Source: Melanocharis versteri
Taxonomy: Eukaryota; Chordata; Aves; Passeriformes; Melanocharitidae
Direction of reading: 5' to 3'
Assembly (NCBI GenBank): GCA_013397845.1
Contig: VZTG01005248.1
Coordinates: 3,596,005 to 3,660,004, forward strand
Length of the DNA: 64,000 bases
The stretch's first letter is position 1; each line of letters begins with the position of its first letter. The notes beneath the pieces were generated by a model. That model saw only the letters and a program-made list of their open reading frames with translations. It was not told where the DNA came from and made no database searches. This document shows positions 29,001 to 44,000 of this stretch, one piece after another. Made by a program: the position numbers and the translations under genes.

Positions 29001-32000
29001 GGATTGCTGCATCCAGAGAGCAGTGATCAATGCTTTGGACTCTGGATGGAGATCAGCAACAAGAGGTGTCCCCCAGCAGCCTGTAGTGGAACCAGTAGTG
29101 TTTAGTATTTTCATCAGTGACGTAAGACCAAAGGATCAAGTACACTCTCAACAAATCTACAGATGACACCAAGATGAATTGTGCAGCTGACACACCTGAA
29201 GGATCCCATCCAGATGGACCTAGACAAGCTCAAGAAGTGGGTCCCATGGGAATCTCATGGGGTTCAACAAGGTCGAGTACCAGGTCCTCCTGCACCTGGG
29301 TTGTGGCAACCCCAGGTATCAATACCAGCTGGCGGATGAACAGCTCCAGCCCTGTCAAGAACTTGAGGAGTACTGGTGGATGAAAACCTCAACATGAGCT
29401 GGCAGGGTGTGCTTGTAGCCCAAAAAGTCAACTGTATCCAGGGCTGTATCAAAAGAAGTGTGGCCAGCAGGTCAAGGGAGGTGATTCTGTCCCCCTATTC
29501 TGTCCTCGTTTGACCCCACCTGGACGGCTGCATCCAGCTCTGCAGCGCCCAACATAAGCGCATAAAGCTTGTTGGAATGAGTCCAGAGGAGGGCCACAAA
29601 TATGATCAGAGAACTAGAGCTCTCTTCTGAAAAAAGGCTGAGAGAGGCTCCAGGTTGTTCAGCCTGGAGCAGAGAAGGCCCAAGGGAGACTTTATTGCAA
29701 CCTCTCAATACTTAAAGGGGGATTACAAGAAAGATGGGGACGAACTGATTAGTAGGTCCTGTAGAGACAGGACAAGGTGTAACAGTTTTAAACTAAAAGA
29801 GGGTAGGATTCAGACTACATATTAGGAAGAATTTTTTTACAATGAGGGTGAAGCACTGGAGCAACAGGTTGCCCAGACAGGTGGTAGATGACTTATTCCT
29901 GGAAAAATTAAAGGTTAGGTTGGACAGGGCCTTGAACAACCTGATCTAGTTGAAGATGTCCCTGTTCATTGAAGAGGGGTTGGACTATATGATCCTTAAT
30001 GTTCCTTTCAACCCAAGCCATTCTATGATTCTATGAAAATTTTATATGTTTTAAATAGTCCGAGTGCATGGCATGCACATATGTTACTTGACCCTATGTG
30101 AGGATTAAAACACAGCCGTCCTTCTACTGAAGAAACTGTGTGTGAGAATACTTTAATTATCTTTCCTTCAGAAAAGTTTCACCAAATTAAAAGGTGCTCC
30201 ATTTACCTGTTCTCTTTTTAATTTTTCACGCTTACGTATAAGTTCTATCAATAAACGGGCTCTTTCAAGATCGTGGCGCAGCCTTTGCCAATATTTCAAT
30301 TTTTCTTTTAAGGCTTGCATTTCTTCATCATCTTCTCTCTAAGAAAAGAATCAAAATGTTTTCATGAAATGAAAAATGCATATCTCTTTTTATAAGATAG
30401 TTCTATACAGTTACAGAATGTATGCACATGAAAGGAGAAAACTACTGTCTTATAGTTATGGCACTTGCTCATAAACTTCATGAGCTTCATGCTGCAACAA
30501 CAGAAAAGCTGTGGTCATGGTATCTTCCAGAGTTACTCAAGGGTCTAACTGAAAACAAAATCTAAACTGGAAAGCAATCCTATGGCAAAGGCTATTGACA
30601 TCAGAAGAAGCAACATAGCAAACAGCAACCTAGAAATATGATAAGCTGCAAAATACAATACAGCATTTTCGCACCAAAATCCAAACTAGGTGAACACTAT
30701 CAGTTTCTTCAGAAACTCCAGCCTGGTAGAAACAAATTATTTGTGTGGTCACCAGTCCACCTCCCTCACACCCAGCAGAACTAGGACACACTTGTAACAA
30801 AACACAATAATTATGGCTTGTAAGGACAGGAAATGAAAAGCTGTTTATTAGATAATATAGCAACTTCAAATGGTACTGCAGGTGAATAATGCAGCAATAC
30901 ACCCTTCTGGAAAATGGATGAAAGAATTTTGTTTACACATTTTTCAGAGTAAGTAATGTTTGAACACTTGCAGTGTTTAGATTGATTTGTACATACAAAA
31001 CCCAGAGTGTTTGTTTGCCTTTACTATTTTTCATAAGGAAAAGGGAGGATACTGGAATACTACTCATAGGATTCAAATGGTATTGTTAATTGAAATGAGG
31101 CCATAAAGAAACTGAAGCGCTGATATTAGTACCAAGTACACAAAAGAAACATCTGCTTTGGAAAATTATTACATTTGAAAAATTAGTATTTTATAAAAGC
31201 ATCTCTGAGAGATATCCAAAACTTTGCATGCTTTCCCATAACGAGCATAATGCAATATACACTTGTTAAGTCATCTTAGAGGGTGTTCTAAAAGCTAAAA
31301 TGAAAACAGTGAATTCCATAAGCTATAAAATATAGAAGACAGAGGAATAAAGGAAAATGGCTAAGCAGATGAACAACAAACAACATTACAAATTATTACA
31401 CTGAAAGCCATAAATTCCTTAAGACAAGAATAATTTAGAAGTACCGTAGGTCCTCTAAAGGAAGCTTGTGCGATTTTTCAGATAGTTGGCTCTTAAACTA
31501 GAATTACAAAAACCTGATGCGTAAAAACATTATCTAACAGATTTGCCAGTGCTATAATTCTATCATCTGCATTGTATTTTATTGCTTTATAAACTTCGTA
31601 AAGGTAAAGCTTAGTTTTATTCAAATCTCTGACTTCACTGAAGTTGAAAATACTTAAAACATCAACTATCTCTGCACTGGAATCCAGCAATCTGGAAATA
31701 ACAGTTTGTTCCTCTTTTCAATAAAAAAAAAACAGCAAAAAGAAAAAACAACAATCTAAAAACTGGAGCTAGAAACTTCTAGCTCCCTTTCCCAATGACT
31801 ATTACAACTGACAGTTGTAATTTCTTTTAAGGAGTTAAATCTTGACGTAGACACAAGATAATTTAACTGCTGGGGTCAGAATAGTTCAAAGTAAACTTTG
31901 ACAGAAAAGAATATTAATATTCTCAATTCCTTACAATATTTTCAATAATTCTCAATTCCTTAAAATTCTCAAGAGACTCACTGAAATAGGAAGTCTACAC

Positions 32001-35000
32001 TGCCACTAATTGCTGCTCTCCTAAACCCTTTCATCTCTGAGTACAGACCCCATGCATGGAAACACAACCTAACTCTTAACTGACACAGCTGTGCTATTTT
32101 TTCAGTTCTACTGTTTTTCAGAACCAAAATTAAATCGTAGTAACTGCCAGAAGTAGAAGGCTTGTCCTACCTTTCCTTGCAAACATTCAGAGCCTGCTCT
32201 TTTGACCTATGTAAGTGCACAATTTAGGAAACTGGGGAACCGAGCCTGATGAAAGCTTAAGTCAACAAAGCGTACTAGTTTTAGGGTGGGTCAGGAAACT
32301 TCAGTACAGCAAGAAAAAATATGTTACAGCAGGCCTTAGGGTAGTTTATCAGAGACTTAAGTATTTGGCTGAACCTCAAGGTGCAGTTGCACTCAAATAA
32401 AATAAAAATCTTTTACCTGAATCAGTTGTTCTACCAATTTCATTCCACGAAATAGGCACATACTTGTCAATCTGCAGATGTGACCCAAAATATCAAGAGC
32501 ACCCTGCCTGCCTTTTTTTTTGTGCACACATACACTACCTTTCTGAATGGCTCTCTGGCTTGGGGATTAATAGCAAGCCTCCAATTTTTTGATACTACTA
32601 TGCAAAGTAATGTTGGCAGACAGTTTACAGCTTAATAGCTAATCCTCCTTTTCCCTAACCTATTTATTATCTGACATACAACACATACCTTAATTACATT
32701 AGAAGGTCCAGGCAAGTTGAAGAGAGCATGATGCACTGGTTTCCAACAACCAACCAATAAAAAACTTAAGACAGAAAGAGTTCCTTTCAAAATTTTTAGC
32801 TTTCTGACATAGCAAGTTTTTATCAACTTTCTGGCAGGGAAGTTTTTCTTCTACAACTGTCCTGAGAGCCACCAAGTTTCATTTGGCTGATGACACAAGA
32901 AAAATTTATAAAGAAACTCTTGTTTGGAGAGGGACTCTTCATCAGGAACTGTACTGATAGGACAAGAAGCAATGAGTTTAAACTGAAAGAAGGGAAATTT
33001 AGATTAGATATTAAGAAGAAATTCTTGACTGTGAGGGTGGTGAGACATTGGAACAGGTTGCCCAGAGAAGCTGTTAATGCTCCATCTCTGACAGTGTTCA
33101 AGGTCAGGTTGGGTGGGGCATTGAGTAACCTGGCCTGGTGGAAACTGTCCCTGCCCATGGCAGCAGGTTGAGAACTAGATGATCTTTAAGGACCCTTCCA
33201 CTCCAAACCATTCTGTGAGTCTATGATTTTCCAATGGACTTAGTTTTTGCTGAACAAGCATTACCTAGGAAAGCTAAAACTTATACTTTTATTAATACTG
33301 AGGGAAGAGGAAAACATTTTCAAGTCTACACAAAGAACATGCAGCAACTGAGAACTCATCTCACCATTAGTATGGTACCAGTGTCTCCATACCAGCAGGA
33401 ATACTGTCAGTGTAGCACCATATCCCTCCTTATGCTGGACGCGAATGTGTGAGAACAGCCTCACTCCTTACAGAGACTGTAACTTAACATGATACAAACA
33501 AAAATAGAATGACAGGGACAAAACTGGACCTTGAGCAATACTATTAGTTTTATTAGCATGCTCTGCTGGAGTTGTATGCCAATCAGACAAAACCATTTAG
33601 TGGTTGCAACTTGTGTTCTTAATGAAATCTTCAGTGCAGGTGTGACCTTAAGTCATCAGCACCTTCTTCTTTATTTCTTCTAACAGTGGCTTTAAACTAA
33701 CATCACTTCAGCAGCAGCAAGCCTCTACACTTAAATTCCATGCCTTACTTTCATTCAAGCGTTCTTTAAGTTCAGGGAAAAAAATAAAATAATGAGGATG
33801 TAAATCTATTAGAGTACTCCAATACTCTTTAATTTCTAGGTGGAGAGAGAAGTGAGAGTATAAACCATTCTCTTACAGGGTTCCTTGTTCCTGCAGATGG
33901 TGAGGCAGTCCAGGTCTTTTTGCCTGGTTTAAAACTCTTATATCTTCAAAACCATACCACAACTGAACTCCGAAACACATTTATTAGGAAGTAAGACAAG
34001 ATCATGAAGACCTCTCCCTTCGCCAAATTTGTTCGAGTAACCAAACAGAGAGATCAAAACCACTTTCCACCATGCATCCTGAAACAACTTTCAAGGTTTT
34101 GGTTCCTCATTATAACACTTCTTTTCTGTTTAAATAACAAAAAATCTGAATCTGTATTACATCCCTGTTTATATTTCTTTGATTACCTGAACACTCTATG
34201 TAGGTTTCTTGATATTCTGACCCCACATACAAAATGAAAAGATTTTTCCCATCTGGACTGAAATGAACAAAATAATCATGCCTATCTAAAAATTTTTAAG
34301 GTGTTCTCACAACAGCTATGCCATAGCTGTTTGTTGTCGTGATTATAATTTTGTTTATACTTGGGATTAACAAAATACATTAAATGCCTTGCAGTTATAA
34401 CTGCTTTAACAAATAGATATTGAAGGTGCTATGGAGAAGACAACGTCATACACAGGACACTTGCTACTCACTGAAAAGCACTGACTACACATTTTTCATC
34501 AACTGAATCATTTAATATTCAGCTCACCTTGAAACTAGATTTTACCTTTAAAAAGAACAAACATTTTAACAGACCAATATAAATAGCTTCCAATTTATTT
34601 AGAATATATTAATATTTCCCTTTTAAGAATCGTTCTCAAATTAGAAAAGAAAATAAAGAAATACTGTTTGTACCGAAGTGTAAACAGGCAATTGAATTTT
34701 AAAATGCTCATATCAAAGCCTATTTTATTTTAATCAAACATCAATTACAATAATAGTTTTATTGTGATAGTCATTATTTAAATATCTAGAACTGTGGCAG
34801 CCTTATCATGACATCCCAGAAGAAAACTGGCACGTGTAATTTTTCAGACGCTAACAATGGTCTAGTTCTATACTGCACAATAGCACCACATTTTTGTCCT
34901 TAACTTTCATATTTTATAAGGACTCAAGCTGCTTTAAAAAAAAGTTTATTATCTGAATAAATGAATTTCAACTATTATTAGGTGACACTAATTAAGTACA

Positions 35001-38000
35001 CAGTCAGGTATCACTCTTCAGAACTCCTCATGCAGAAGTAAAAGATTAATCAAACTTCAAAATGGCATAATATAGAAACAATGAAAACAAGATAAACAAG
35101 TGGTCAATTTATATTCAAAGCTGACTCCACCTAAAAAAAGAAGTCCACGTAAGTGGAATTTGAGAATCTCAGCTATGAGGAAAAGCTAAGAGAGCTCAAA
35201 CTTTAGCCTGGAGGAGGAAAGGCTCAGGGGCAAAAATCTCACCAATACACATAAATACGTGAAGGAAGGAGGCAAGAAGATGGAGCCAGGCTCCACTCAG
35301 TGGTGCCCAGTGACTTTTCAAGAGGCAATGGGCACAAAGTAAGAACGGACATCAGAAGGGTCCTATTTTTTTTTTTTTAAACTGTAAGGGTGACGAAGCA
35401 CTGGCACAGGCTGCCCAGAGAGGTTACAGAGTTTCAACCCTTGGAGATATTCAAAAGCCAACTGGACATGGTGCTATACAACCTGTTCTAAATGGCCCTG
35501 CATAAGCAGTGGGGTTGTACCAGATGACCTCCAAATGTCCTTTCCAATCTCAATTATTAATTAGTTTTTTCACAGGAAAAGCTAAAAAAATAAACACAAA
35601 CAAACATGACAGATCAAATAATTAGGAAGCAGTGCTGACCATGGTATTTTTATGACTACATCAATTAATGACTGAATCAGCAATCAGAAATACAATTTGA
35701 ACAAAAATAACAGTTCCACTTCAGAGGGGGAAAAAAAATCAATTTAATACAAGTAAATTTTTATAAAATTAATTCCTAAGTTTTAGAAGCTATTTTACAG
35801 GAAGTCAAAGGCCAGGAGAATGGGAAGAACACAGCCACCTACATATTCCATTCCACTAAAAAAGGTAACTTGGATGCAGTAAAAAATTCCAAATCATGAT
35901 GCTTCACAGCATTCCAGAGTCTACACACATGGATCCACACAATTCAGAAGTTTTAATCATTTTTGAAGCTATCCAGTAACTTGAAACCAAAACAGACCAT
36001 CTGGAGTTGCTATTTTGATGTCTTTCAGCAACTTACTCATAGGAGTGTACAACTAAACTTACGCTTGTCTACAATCCCACTTAACTGTGTCAAAAGCGAA
36101 ACCAGAAGTTGAAACAGGTCTTTGAACTTCAACAACTTGCATTTTGTTATTACCAAACAAGGTGGGCAATACAGATCTGAACTTGAAAACTGTAAACTAG
36201 CTGTCTAACCCTTTACCCTGTTAAAATCCACTTTTTTTCCAAGTGTCAAATAAGACATCTGCTTTGCATCTTTTGATGAATTTAAAATAACTTTTTTTAT
36301 CTGACAGTACACTGAAGAATGATTTACAAAAAACTACAACACTAATCAAAGAATAACAGCAGTATGATATTTGTGATTATTTTTGTGAAATATTTAAGCA
36401 AAACGAAAGAAAAAGCTGCACAATTTTTTTTTTTTTTATATCTCACATATTAGAAAATATTAGATGATACCCAACTGCCAATACAGGTAATATCACTTCA
36501 GAATAGGATAAAGAATTTATTCAGCCCCGAGTAAGAGAAAGTTTTACTTTGCGCTAGGTTTCATAGTTTATTTTTAACTCAATAAAATAGAAAATTTCTG
36601 ACTTCTTCTTGTAAGTAAAAAGTATGTCACATACCTGTTGTGTGTTTCTTTGTGACTGTAAACTGGATTGCAGCCTTCTCAATAGTGGAACACCATTCCT
36701 AGACAGTCTTTTAAGCAACCAGTAACTGTGCACTCGTTCAACAAAATGCTTCTTTCGCTGAATGGCCACCTGATTCATAATCTTATTTAATCTAAAACAC
36801 GGAAAAACTGATATTGTATTTTTCACAGCAAAGCATAAAACATATTCATCTATGGAAGTTAAACACCATATATATATATGAATGTATACTGTAAAAGCAG
36901 AAGTAATCATACATTACTAACTTCTTTCAGTAAGATCCCTTCCAGCACAATTATTTCTGAGCAGTAAATTACAACCAAATACATCTGCGAGACACTGCAG
37001 TTTCCACCAAATACATTAAGATACTTTATAAAGCTAAAGGGAATCGATTTTTTTGTAATCATTATTGGAAGAGCAATCCCAGATCAGGGCTGAGAATAAA
37101 GCTTTATGTGCATTTCAGAATGATATTTCTATTGAAAATGAAATCAGATAAAAAGCTCCACATCACTATGAAAATCATCAGATCATTTGTTGCCATCTAC
37201 AGAAAGAATTAGTAGTTTATTTTACAGACAATTCATCTTCAAACTTTCTGCACAAACACATGCAATGATAGCCTTGCATTACTCCATTAATATTAAATTT
37301 CTGACAAATAAACCAAAAAAAATATAAAACACAGGAACAATTATTATTTTACCCCACACATACAATGAAAATAACCAAACAGAGAAGACGCGAGGATGAT
37401 ATAAACAGTTAACAAAATATCTCGATCAAAATCAATCAGTATTTTCTCCAAAGCTGCTTTTTAACAAATGTAAATACTCTATGCATATACTCATTTACAA
37501 ATACTCTAGGAAAGTGCTGTATGAACATCACACACAACAATATTGATTCCTATTTTTCAAATAATGACATGTTAGATAGATGTCCAATTCTCAAACATGA
37601 CACTGGCCTCTGAAAATTTATATTCAAAAGAAAGTTTATCTGAAACAAATCTTCAGCTCTCTGTGCCTACAGTATCTTGAAATTACAGCAAAATAAAAGT
37701 TAGAAAAAGTTAATGGTTATAGAATGACGAGATTTTTCTCTTTGTATGATAATGCTGGTATTTGTAACTGATGGCAGCCCTCATAAAATTAATGCAGGAT
37801 GTCCCAAGGTACCACTTGTATTGCAAGAGAGATGGTTCCTTCATTTGGGGGCAGGGGTGAGCTGGAAAGAGAGCTGGATATAAAACAGTTACAGAAAGGA
37901 TAATAACAATGATAAAAGAAATCTGTTAATTCTTCACTCAGATTACGACTACCCACAGCAAAACTCTACAATTAATAGTAGTCAACAAGGAAGATACTCT

Positions 38001-41000
38001 TCAAAATGTAATACTAAACCAGGCAAATATTAATTCAAGAAGTGTCTGATTTGTAGAGCAGTACCATGAGACATTTAAACAAATATCATGACTTCATATA
38101 CATACTAATATTTTTCTGCTTTTTCCCTTTTCGTATTAGGAAGAAAGCAGTTTTGCAGGTAAGTGATAAAAGCTAAGTAGTCAAAACACCTAAAGAAAAT
38201 GTAAAATTAGAAGTAAGCCTTGGGTAAAATGATTTTTAAGAACATCTGGGAAAAATAAATATTTTCAGACTAACATACAAGTGTGTGTAATGAGTTCACC
38301 AAAGGTCATCTATCCCTGGGTTTTTTTGGGTTGCGTAGAAGATAAGGCGCAATAGGTCTACTCAGTGCTACACTAACTATAGCTAAAGTTTTCAGTCATC
38401 ACCAGGTAAAGGCAGAGCAAACCCAGGTTTTCTTTAAAATATAGTGCCATTGTGTCCTTTGGTTCCTCAATGACATTGTTGTTTTAATTAATAACTAAGC
38501 TAGTTATGCATTCTTGAAAAATTCTAGCTTAATTTAAAGTTTAGAAGGTCTGCAGAAGGACTTCAGACTGTCTTGTACGTATTTCACTGGAAGGCAGACA
38601 GGCTCCACAAAGATTTACTCAATGCAGAACAGATGTGACCCCACTAAACTTCAAACAACATAATTACAATTAATTGTAGAATGCAATCAAAATCAAGTAA
38701 TTGCTTTCACAAATCTCTTGGAAACCTTAAAACCTACTCGACCAAGTCAAAAAAAGCATAGCCAAATACACAACTATTTGGAAAGATCAGAGAATCATAA
38801 CATGAAGAAAGGTGCCTTGGCTTCATGCCCATCAGATGTGGCAAGACTAAGCAAACATCTTCAACTACAGTTTTAAGTACATTTGCCAATTCACATAATG
38901 AACCATTCTATTCGTATATAATTGTAATAGTAAAGTGCTAAAATAAGCTTAAGAAAGATGTTCACAGAAGACATTCTCCAACTTTCAAAATTTAAATAAA
39001 CAGAAGGTAATTTGGAGTGCAGAGACTACTTAACAAGGGGTTGGAAACTACTCGTCTCTGCCTTCCCCTCCAAATTAAATCAAGTATTTCATTTAAACAC
39101 CACACATGGGTAGCAGCTACACACTTGTCAGAATACAGAGCTCTGAAACTCTTCATGTGGCAGATATCTACAGAGCCTCTACACTATGAACTTAATGCTA
39201 GGAGGATGTTACATCTGCTGTTAGACTCTAACAACCCACTACCTATATTACAGCTCTTTAACCATCCTTTTGCTTAGTCTGATACTTCCAGGTAGACTTT
39301 TATTGTCCCAAACACTTTAAATTTTGATGGGCAATACAATCATTCTGGGGAAATGAGACAACGCTGCTGTAGAACCTTCAAAGTTGCACAGACTGATTTT
39401 GAACCCCCCACCACGTCAAAGAAATTTTCCATGCATTCCACTTCCTTTTTTTTTTTTTTCAACAAGGATGTAATTAAAAAAAAATACTGAAGAATAAAAA
39501 AAAAAGGCACATATTTGGGCTGCTATATAGGGAGAGCTATATAAAGACTTCATCATTTTGCAATCCAAGATCTGACTTGGACATGATAGGATTAATTGCT
39601 ACACAACACTGACAAATCCTCAATGCAGAGACAAGGCTTATGGAACTTAGGGCACCTCCCAGAACTACAGAAAACACCTCAGTGAAGGCATTTTTTTCCT
39701 ATGGTATCTGTCCATACTAGAACTTTTTCCAGTATAAGCACATCAAAACAGAACAGCTTGCTGCATTATTTTCTAAAGGCAAGTCAAACATACCAACTAC
39801 TGGGAGAAAAAAAACTTAATTTTCCCTCAACTTACCAGTTATGTAAAACAAAGTACATTGATAGAGGAATTTGAAAATTCTTCAAAAGCTGACTGTGTTC
39901 CAACAATATTCAGTGACTACTGCTATCTAACTGGTCTCATAAAGAAGCATTAGGTTTCAAGCTAATGAAACCTAATGACCACTGCAGCTTTTGATGTTCT
40001 GGCACTAGCAGTCGTACTGATTCTTGTTTTTGCTTTTTTACAGCTACATGCAAAAACTACACAGATGACAAAAACATTTTTCAGAACTGTTTTAATTGTG
40101 CCACAGCCAACCGAGTGAGCCAGAACTACTTCCTTTCCCCAGCCTCAGCACTGTAAAACACGGATGTGCACTACAAACGGGGATATCATACAATTCCCTG
40201 CTTGACTTCAAACAAGCAAAGGTCCCTTTTGAACCTTTGAAATAGCACCTACAGTCTCCTCCTCACATGGAGACAACTGATGGATAATCTACCCTGTAAA
40301 GGATGATACACTCAATGCATTGGTCAATGCATTCAGAGAGCTGAGTGTGTTACTCAGTCCTTGTTTCCTCACCTTTTACATAAATGCATAAAATAAATTT
40401 TGTCAATGTAAGAGATGTGCTTTTAACATATTGGCAAATCTCACAGCTGCCTTCTTTGACTCATGACTTCCTTCCTTTCCCAGTTTCAGATCACTGTGGC
40501 AACTATGGCAACTGGTTACAGGGAAAAGTGAAACCAGTATTTCTGGTAACCAACAGTGTGGCAGTTTAACCTAAGAAAGCCAATGAGAGATAATCAGCCA
40601 CTTTTTTATCAATCATTACTAACCACTGCACACACCATACACACTTTCTAACCCCACAGGTATTATTTTAGTATTACAATACCTCAAGATTCTTAAGTTT
40701 TTGAAATATAAACTGGAGAGAACATTTTCTTGAGCAAGTATGTGATTTTGACATTACTATAGTAACTCAAGCACAAAGAACTTAATATGAAAACCTGCAT
40801 TAATCAAATACCCAAAGGAAGATCAAATATCCATTAAAACCAAGTAATTTTTGAACATGAATGAATCCTAGAATTTTAATTACCATAATTGTCCCGAGTC
40901 TCCAGTTTTATCAGTTTGCTATTTTGCATCGTCCTTTATCCAGCACAGCACTAGTAAAGGTACATTCAACACAGGAAAAACTGTATTATACTCTGTAAAA

Positions 41001-44000
41001 TTTCATTCAGTACCACTAACATACCAGTTCCTCTTGACCTATGCTAATATCCATTAAAAATCAAATTACGTTCCACTTCACCAAGCAAATAAAATACCCC
41101 TGTTTTCCCACACAAAGATTGCAGATATGTTTTAAAACCTGTCAGAACAAAATGGAAAAAAATCTGTATTGAACAAGTTGCAACAAAGTAAACTGAGTTT
41201 CCAGAACACTTGCATCTTCAAGCCTTGTTCAGCGAAATTCCACAAAATATACTGAGACTTGTAAGAAGCAGGAAAGACACAAGACTTCCCTACTGATAAT
41301 TACAGTAATTCCAATTACATTTACTGGAAGACAATTAATACAAAACTAGAATAAAAAGCTATGGAAGAATTTATTTAGGGAATTGGAATTAATTCTGAAG
41401 CCTTACCAACTATTCCTCTTTACTCCATATCCAAAAAACTCAGTTTTTGAAGATCAGAATGTCCACCTGGACAGATGAAACTTTCCCTACTCTTCCAACG
41501 GAAAACCTTTGGCAGCAGCAGTTTGTAAAACTCATCTTTCAAAATACTTTTTTTATAGTGAAGAAACACAACTTTGTTATCCCATTCCTCAATAAAAGAT
41601 AAAACTTAATATATGACTTGTTAACTTAAAAATAAAAAAAAAAAACCCTCAAACTGTTCTGACTGACTTGAAAGACAACACAGGTAAATGAATAACTATG
41701 TAAAAATGCATGCCATTATTTCCTTTTGAAAAAGGATAACATTCCTTTAATACCAAGCAGAAGTCAGCTACATGCCTAACATAGTACATAGCAAATCCTG
41801 GAAAGGCTGAAAAAGATTTCATTTAAACCTCTCTGCAACACAAGTCTGCAGAATCCCCATGCAACAAATACACATTTTCCTAATTAGAACTACTTTCCAA
41901 GTTTTATTCCTTTTTGTCTATTATATTTCAAAAGTCTAGCTACTGAATTTGCCTCTCCTAGGCTGAGAGCCCAACAGTATGTATTTAATCTACTGATACA
42001 TCTGAAGCCTGAAAGTCTCTCCAGGTTCCTATTCTTTATTCAACATCCACTGGTATTTAAATAGTATTTGATTTTGAATGCATATGTAGGAAGCACTTTG
42101 TCTTGCTTACATGACTGTGAACCCTGTATTTTTCTATTGGAGCACGCAGCTTGTAAAATCTTACTTGGGAAGGAAAAGTAGAACAGTGAACTTAAGAGGT
42201 AAGAAAACATTGTTAATTCAGTTAATTCTCTGTTAGCTATAGCAGGTTATCTTCTTCCTATTAGATAAGGAAGAAAACCCAAAACAATAAATAAAATAAA
42301 AAACCAAAACCAAACCAACAATTAAAACCCCCCGCCCTGTCACACTGGAAAAATTTCTTCTCAGAAAAATCTATGTGCAGATTTACTTCTGCCAGTTCCT
42401 ATACATATATAATGACCACACATGATTTTGAAATCTAATATCAAAAGGCTAAATTCACATCAGATGTATCAATCAACAGGCACCTTTTGATCTGTAATAA
42501 GAAGAAATCTCAATATTTATCCTCTAATTTTTTGTGCACTCTGTAACTTGTTCATTGAATAAAAAAACCTGCCAGGACAGTTCTTCAGACAATGCATTCT
42601 CTAGATGTTTTGCTATGGCACAAATCACAACACCCTCTAATTGTCACCAAAAAAAAAAAAAAAAAAAATCATNNNNNNNNNNNNNNNNNNNAAAAAAAAA
42701 AAAATCATGGAAGTTCACATAACTGGTGAAACTCAGAAGTCCTGAAAAACAAAATCACGTAAATCTTGGTCTTCATAACTGCATTATCACATATATAATA
42801 ATTGTGGACCAAACCCCTTAGAAAGCACACAGAATACTAGTGATATGCCTTACAGAAGTAACATTAATTTGTTTTAAGCTTCTTTGCTTTGTACACATAA
42901 AATAAACGCAAGAAAAAAGTATTTTTCCTCAAAATCTACTTTTACAATTTACTAAATAAGTTACACCTCTTCAAACACATTAATTAATCCTTATTTAATA
43001 AGCCAACCAGTGTCAAGATGAACTAGCTTCAAAATAATGCTCTAAAGTTACCTTTACTTTTTTAAAATACCACTGAGGCAAAACTAGTGAACACCACAGT
43101 AGTTGTTTTTTTAATTTAGGGAAAATGACATTTTTTTATTTAAGCAAAGAGATCAGGATGATATCTGCAGTAGTTTCCACCTGTAACAAAAATGTTTCAA
43201 ACAATGTGACAAGAAACATCAGCAACCACTTCCGGCATCCCCTTCACTTAAGTGATTCTAGGATCCAAGTGTTAGGTACAGCCACAAGGCATACCTACAT
43301 CGTGGTCCCCTGGAATTAAAATATGCATTTTCACATGATTCTGTGAATTATACATACATGTATATCCAAGGATAAAGAGTTAACAGACATTAGTCTGGAT
43401 TTATTCAGCTTCCAAGTTCTTTGCAATGCTGGCCCTAGCAGTATTTTTCAATGGCTTTTTTATGCTGAATTTTAAGCCAAATTTCTTGCTCTTTCCCCCC
43501 ACCTTAAAAACTTCCTGAATGTATTAAAAAAAAAACCCCACAGTACCCTAAAAAACGTTTTAAAAAATCCTCAAAAGAAATCCACAATCTACATATATGA
43601 ATAAGAAGCATTATATGTGAATGCAGACAACAGTGTCTCGAAGGCTTTGTACATGTTCCTTTCCCCTTATACTGCACTTCAACACTTTCCGTTTATTTAT
43701 TATTTATTTTTCTGGTCCATACTTCCTTTCAGAAACAATCAAAATTCCTACGTTAAGATAACAAGATTACGCTTAATTACTTGGTAATAAAGTTCAGGAT
43801 AGCTCAACTAGGTAAATCATAAACCAAAATAAAATACTGGTTCTGCCTTGAGACACAGTAATAAATCCAGCTTTACTACCAGGCACAGTATTCTTCCTAA
43901 TAAAACCAAAGATCAACACAGAGAAATCAGTTATTGTGGGGCACATAAATGCTCATCCATAAGAAGAGCTGAAAACATTTTCGTAAGAGTCTCAGCAATT

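Larger units (their letters stand above)
26459..30206 (-). other. BRD1: BRD1 intron between coding exons 3 and 4
   Basis: 3.7 kb. About 2.4 kb is one CR1 element (27630-30036). A TA repeat lies near 27113-27131. The rest, 26459-27600, is AT-rich with nothing recognised. Confidence 0.9.
30339..36634 (-). other. BRD1: BRD1 intron between coding exons 2 and 3
   Basis: 6.3 kb. Holds a cluster of four short inverted repeats (31765-31923), two CR1 fragments (32917-33226 and 35161-35562), a hairpin at 34311-34331 and a poly-T run near 36425-36438. No gene. Confidence 0.9.

Noticed and set aside
28705..29166. 153-codon frame as a host gene
   Set aside because: It is the reverse transcriptase of a dead CR1 LINE.
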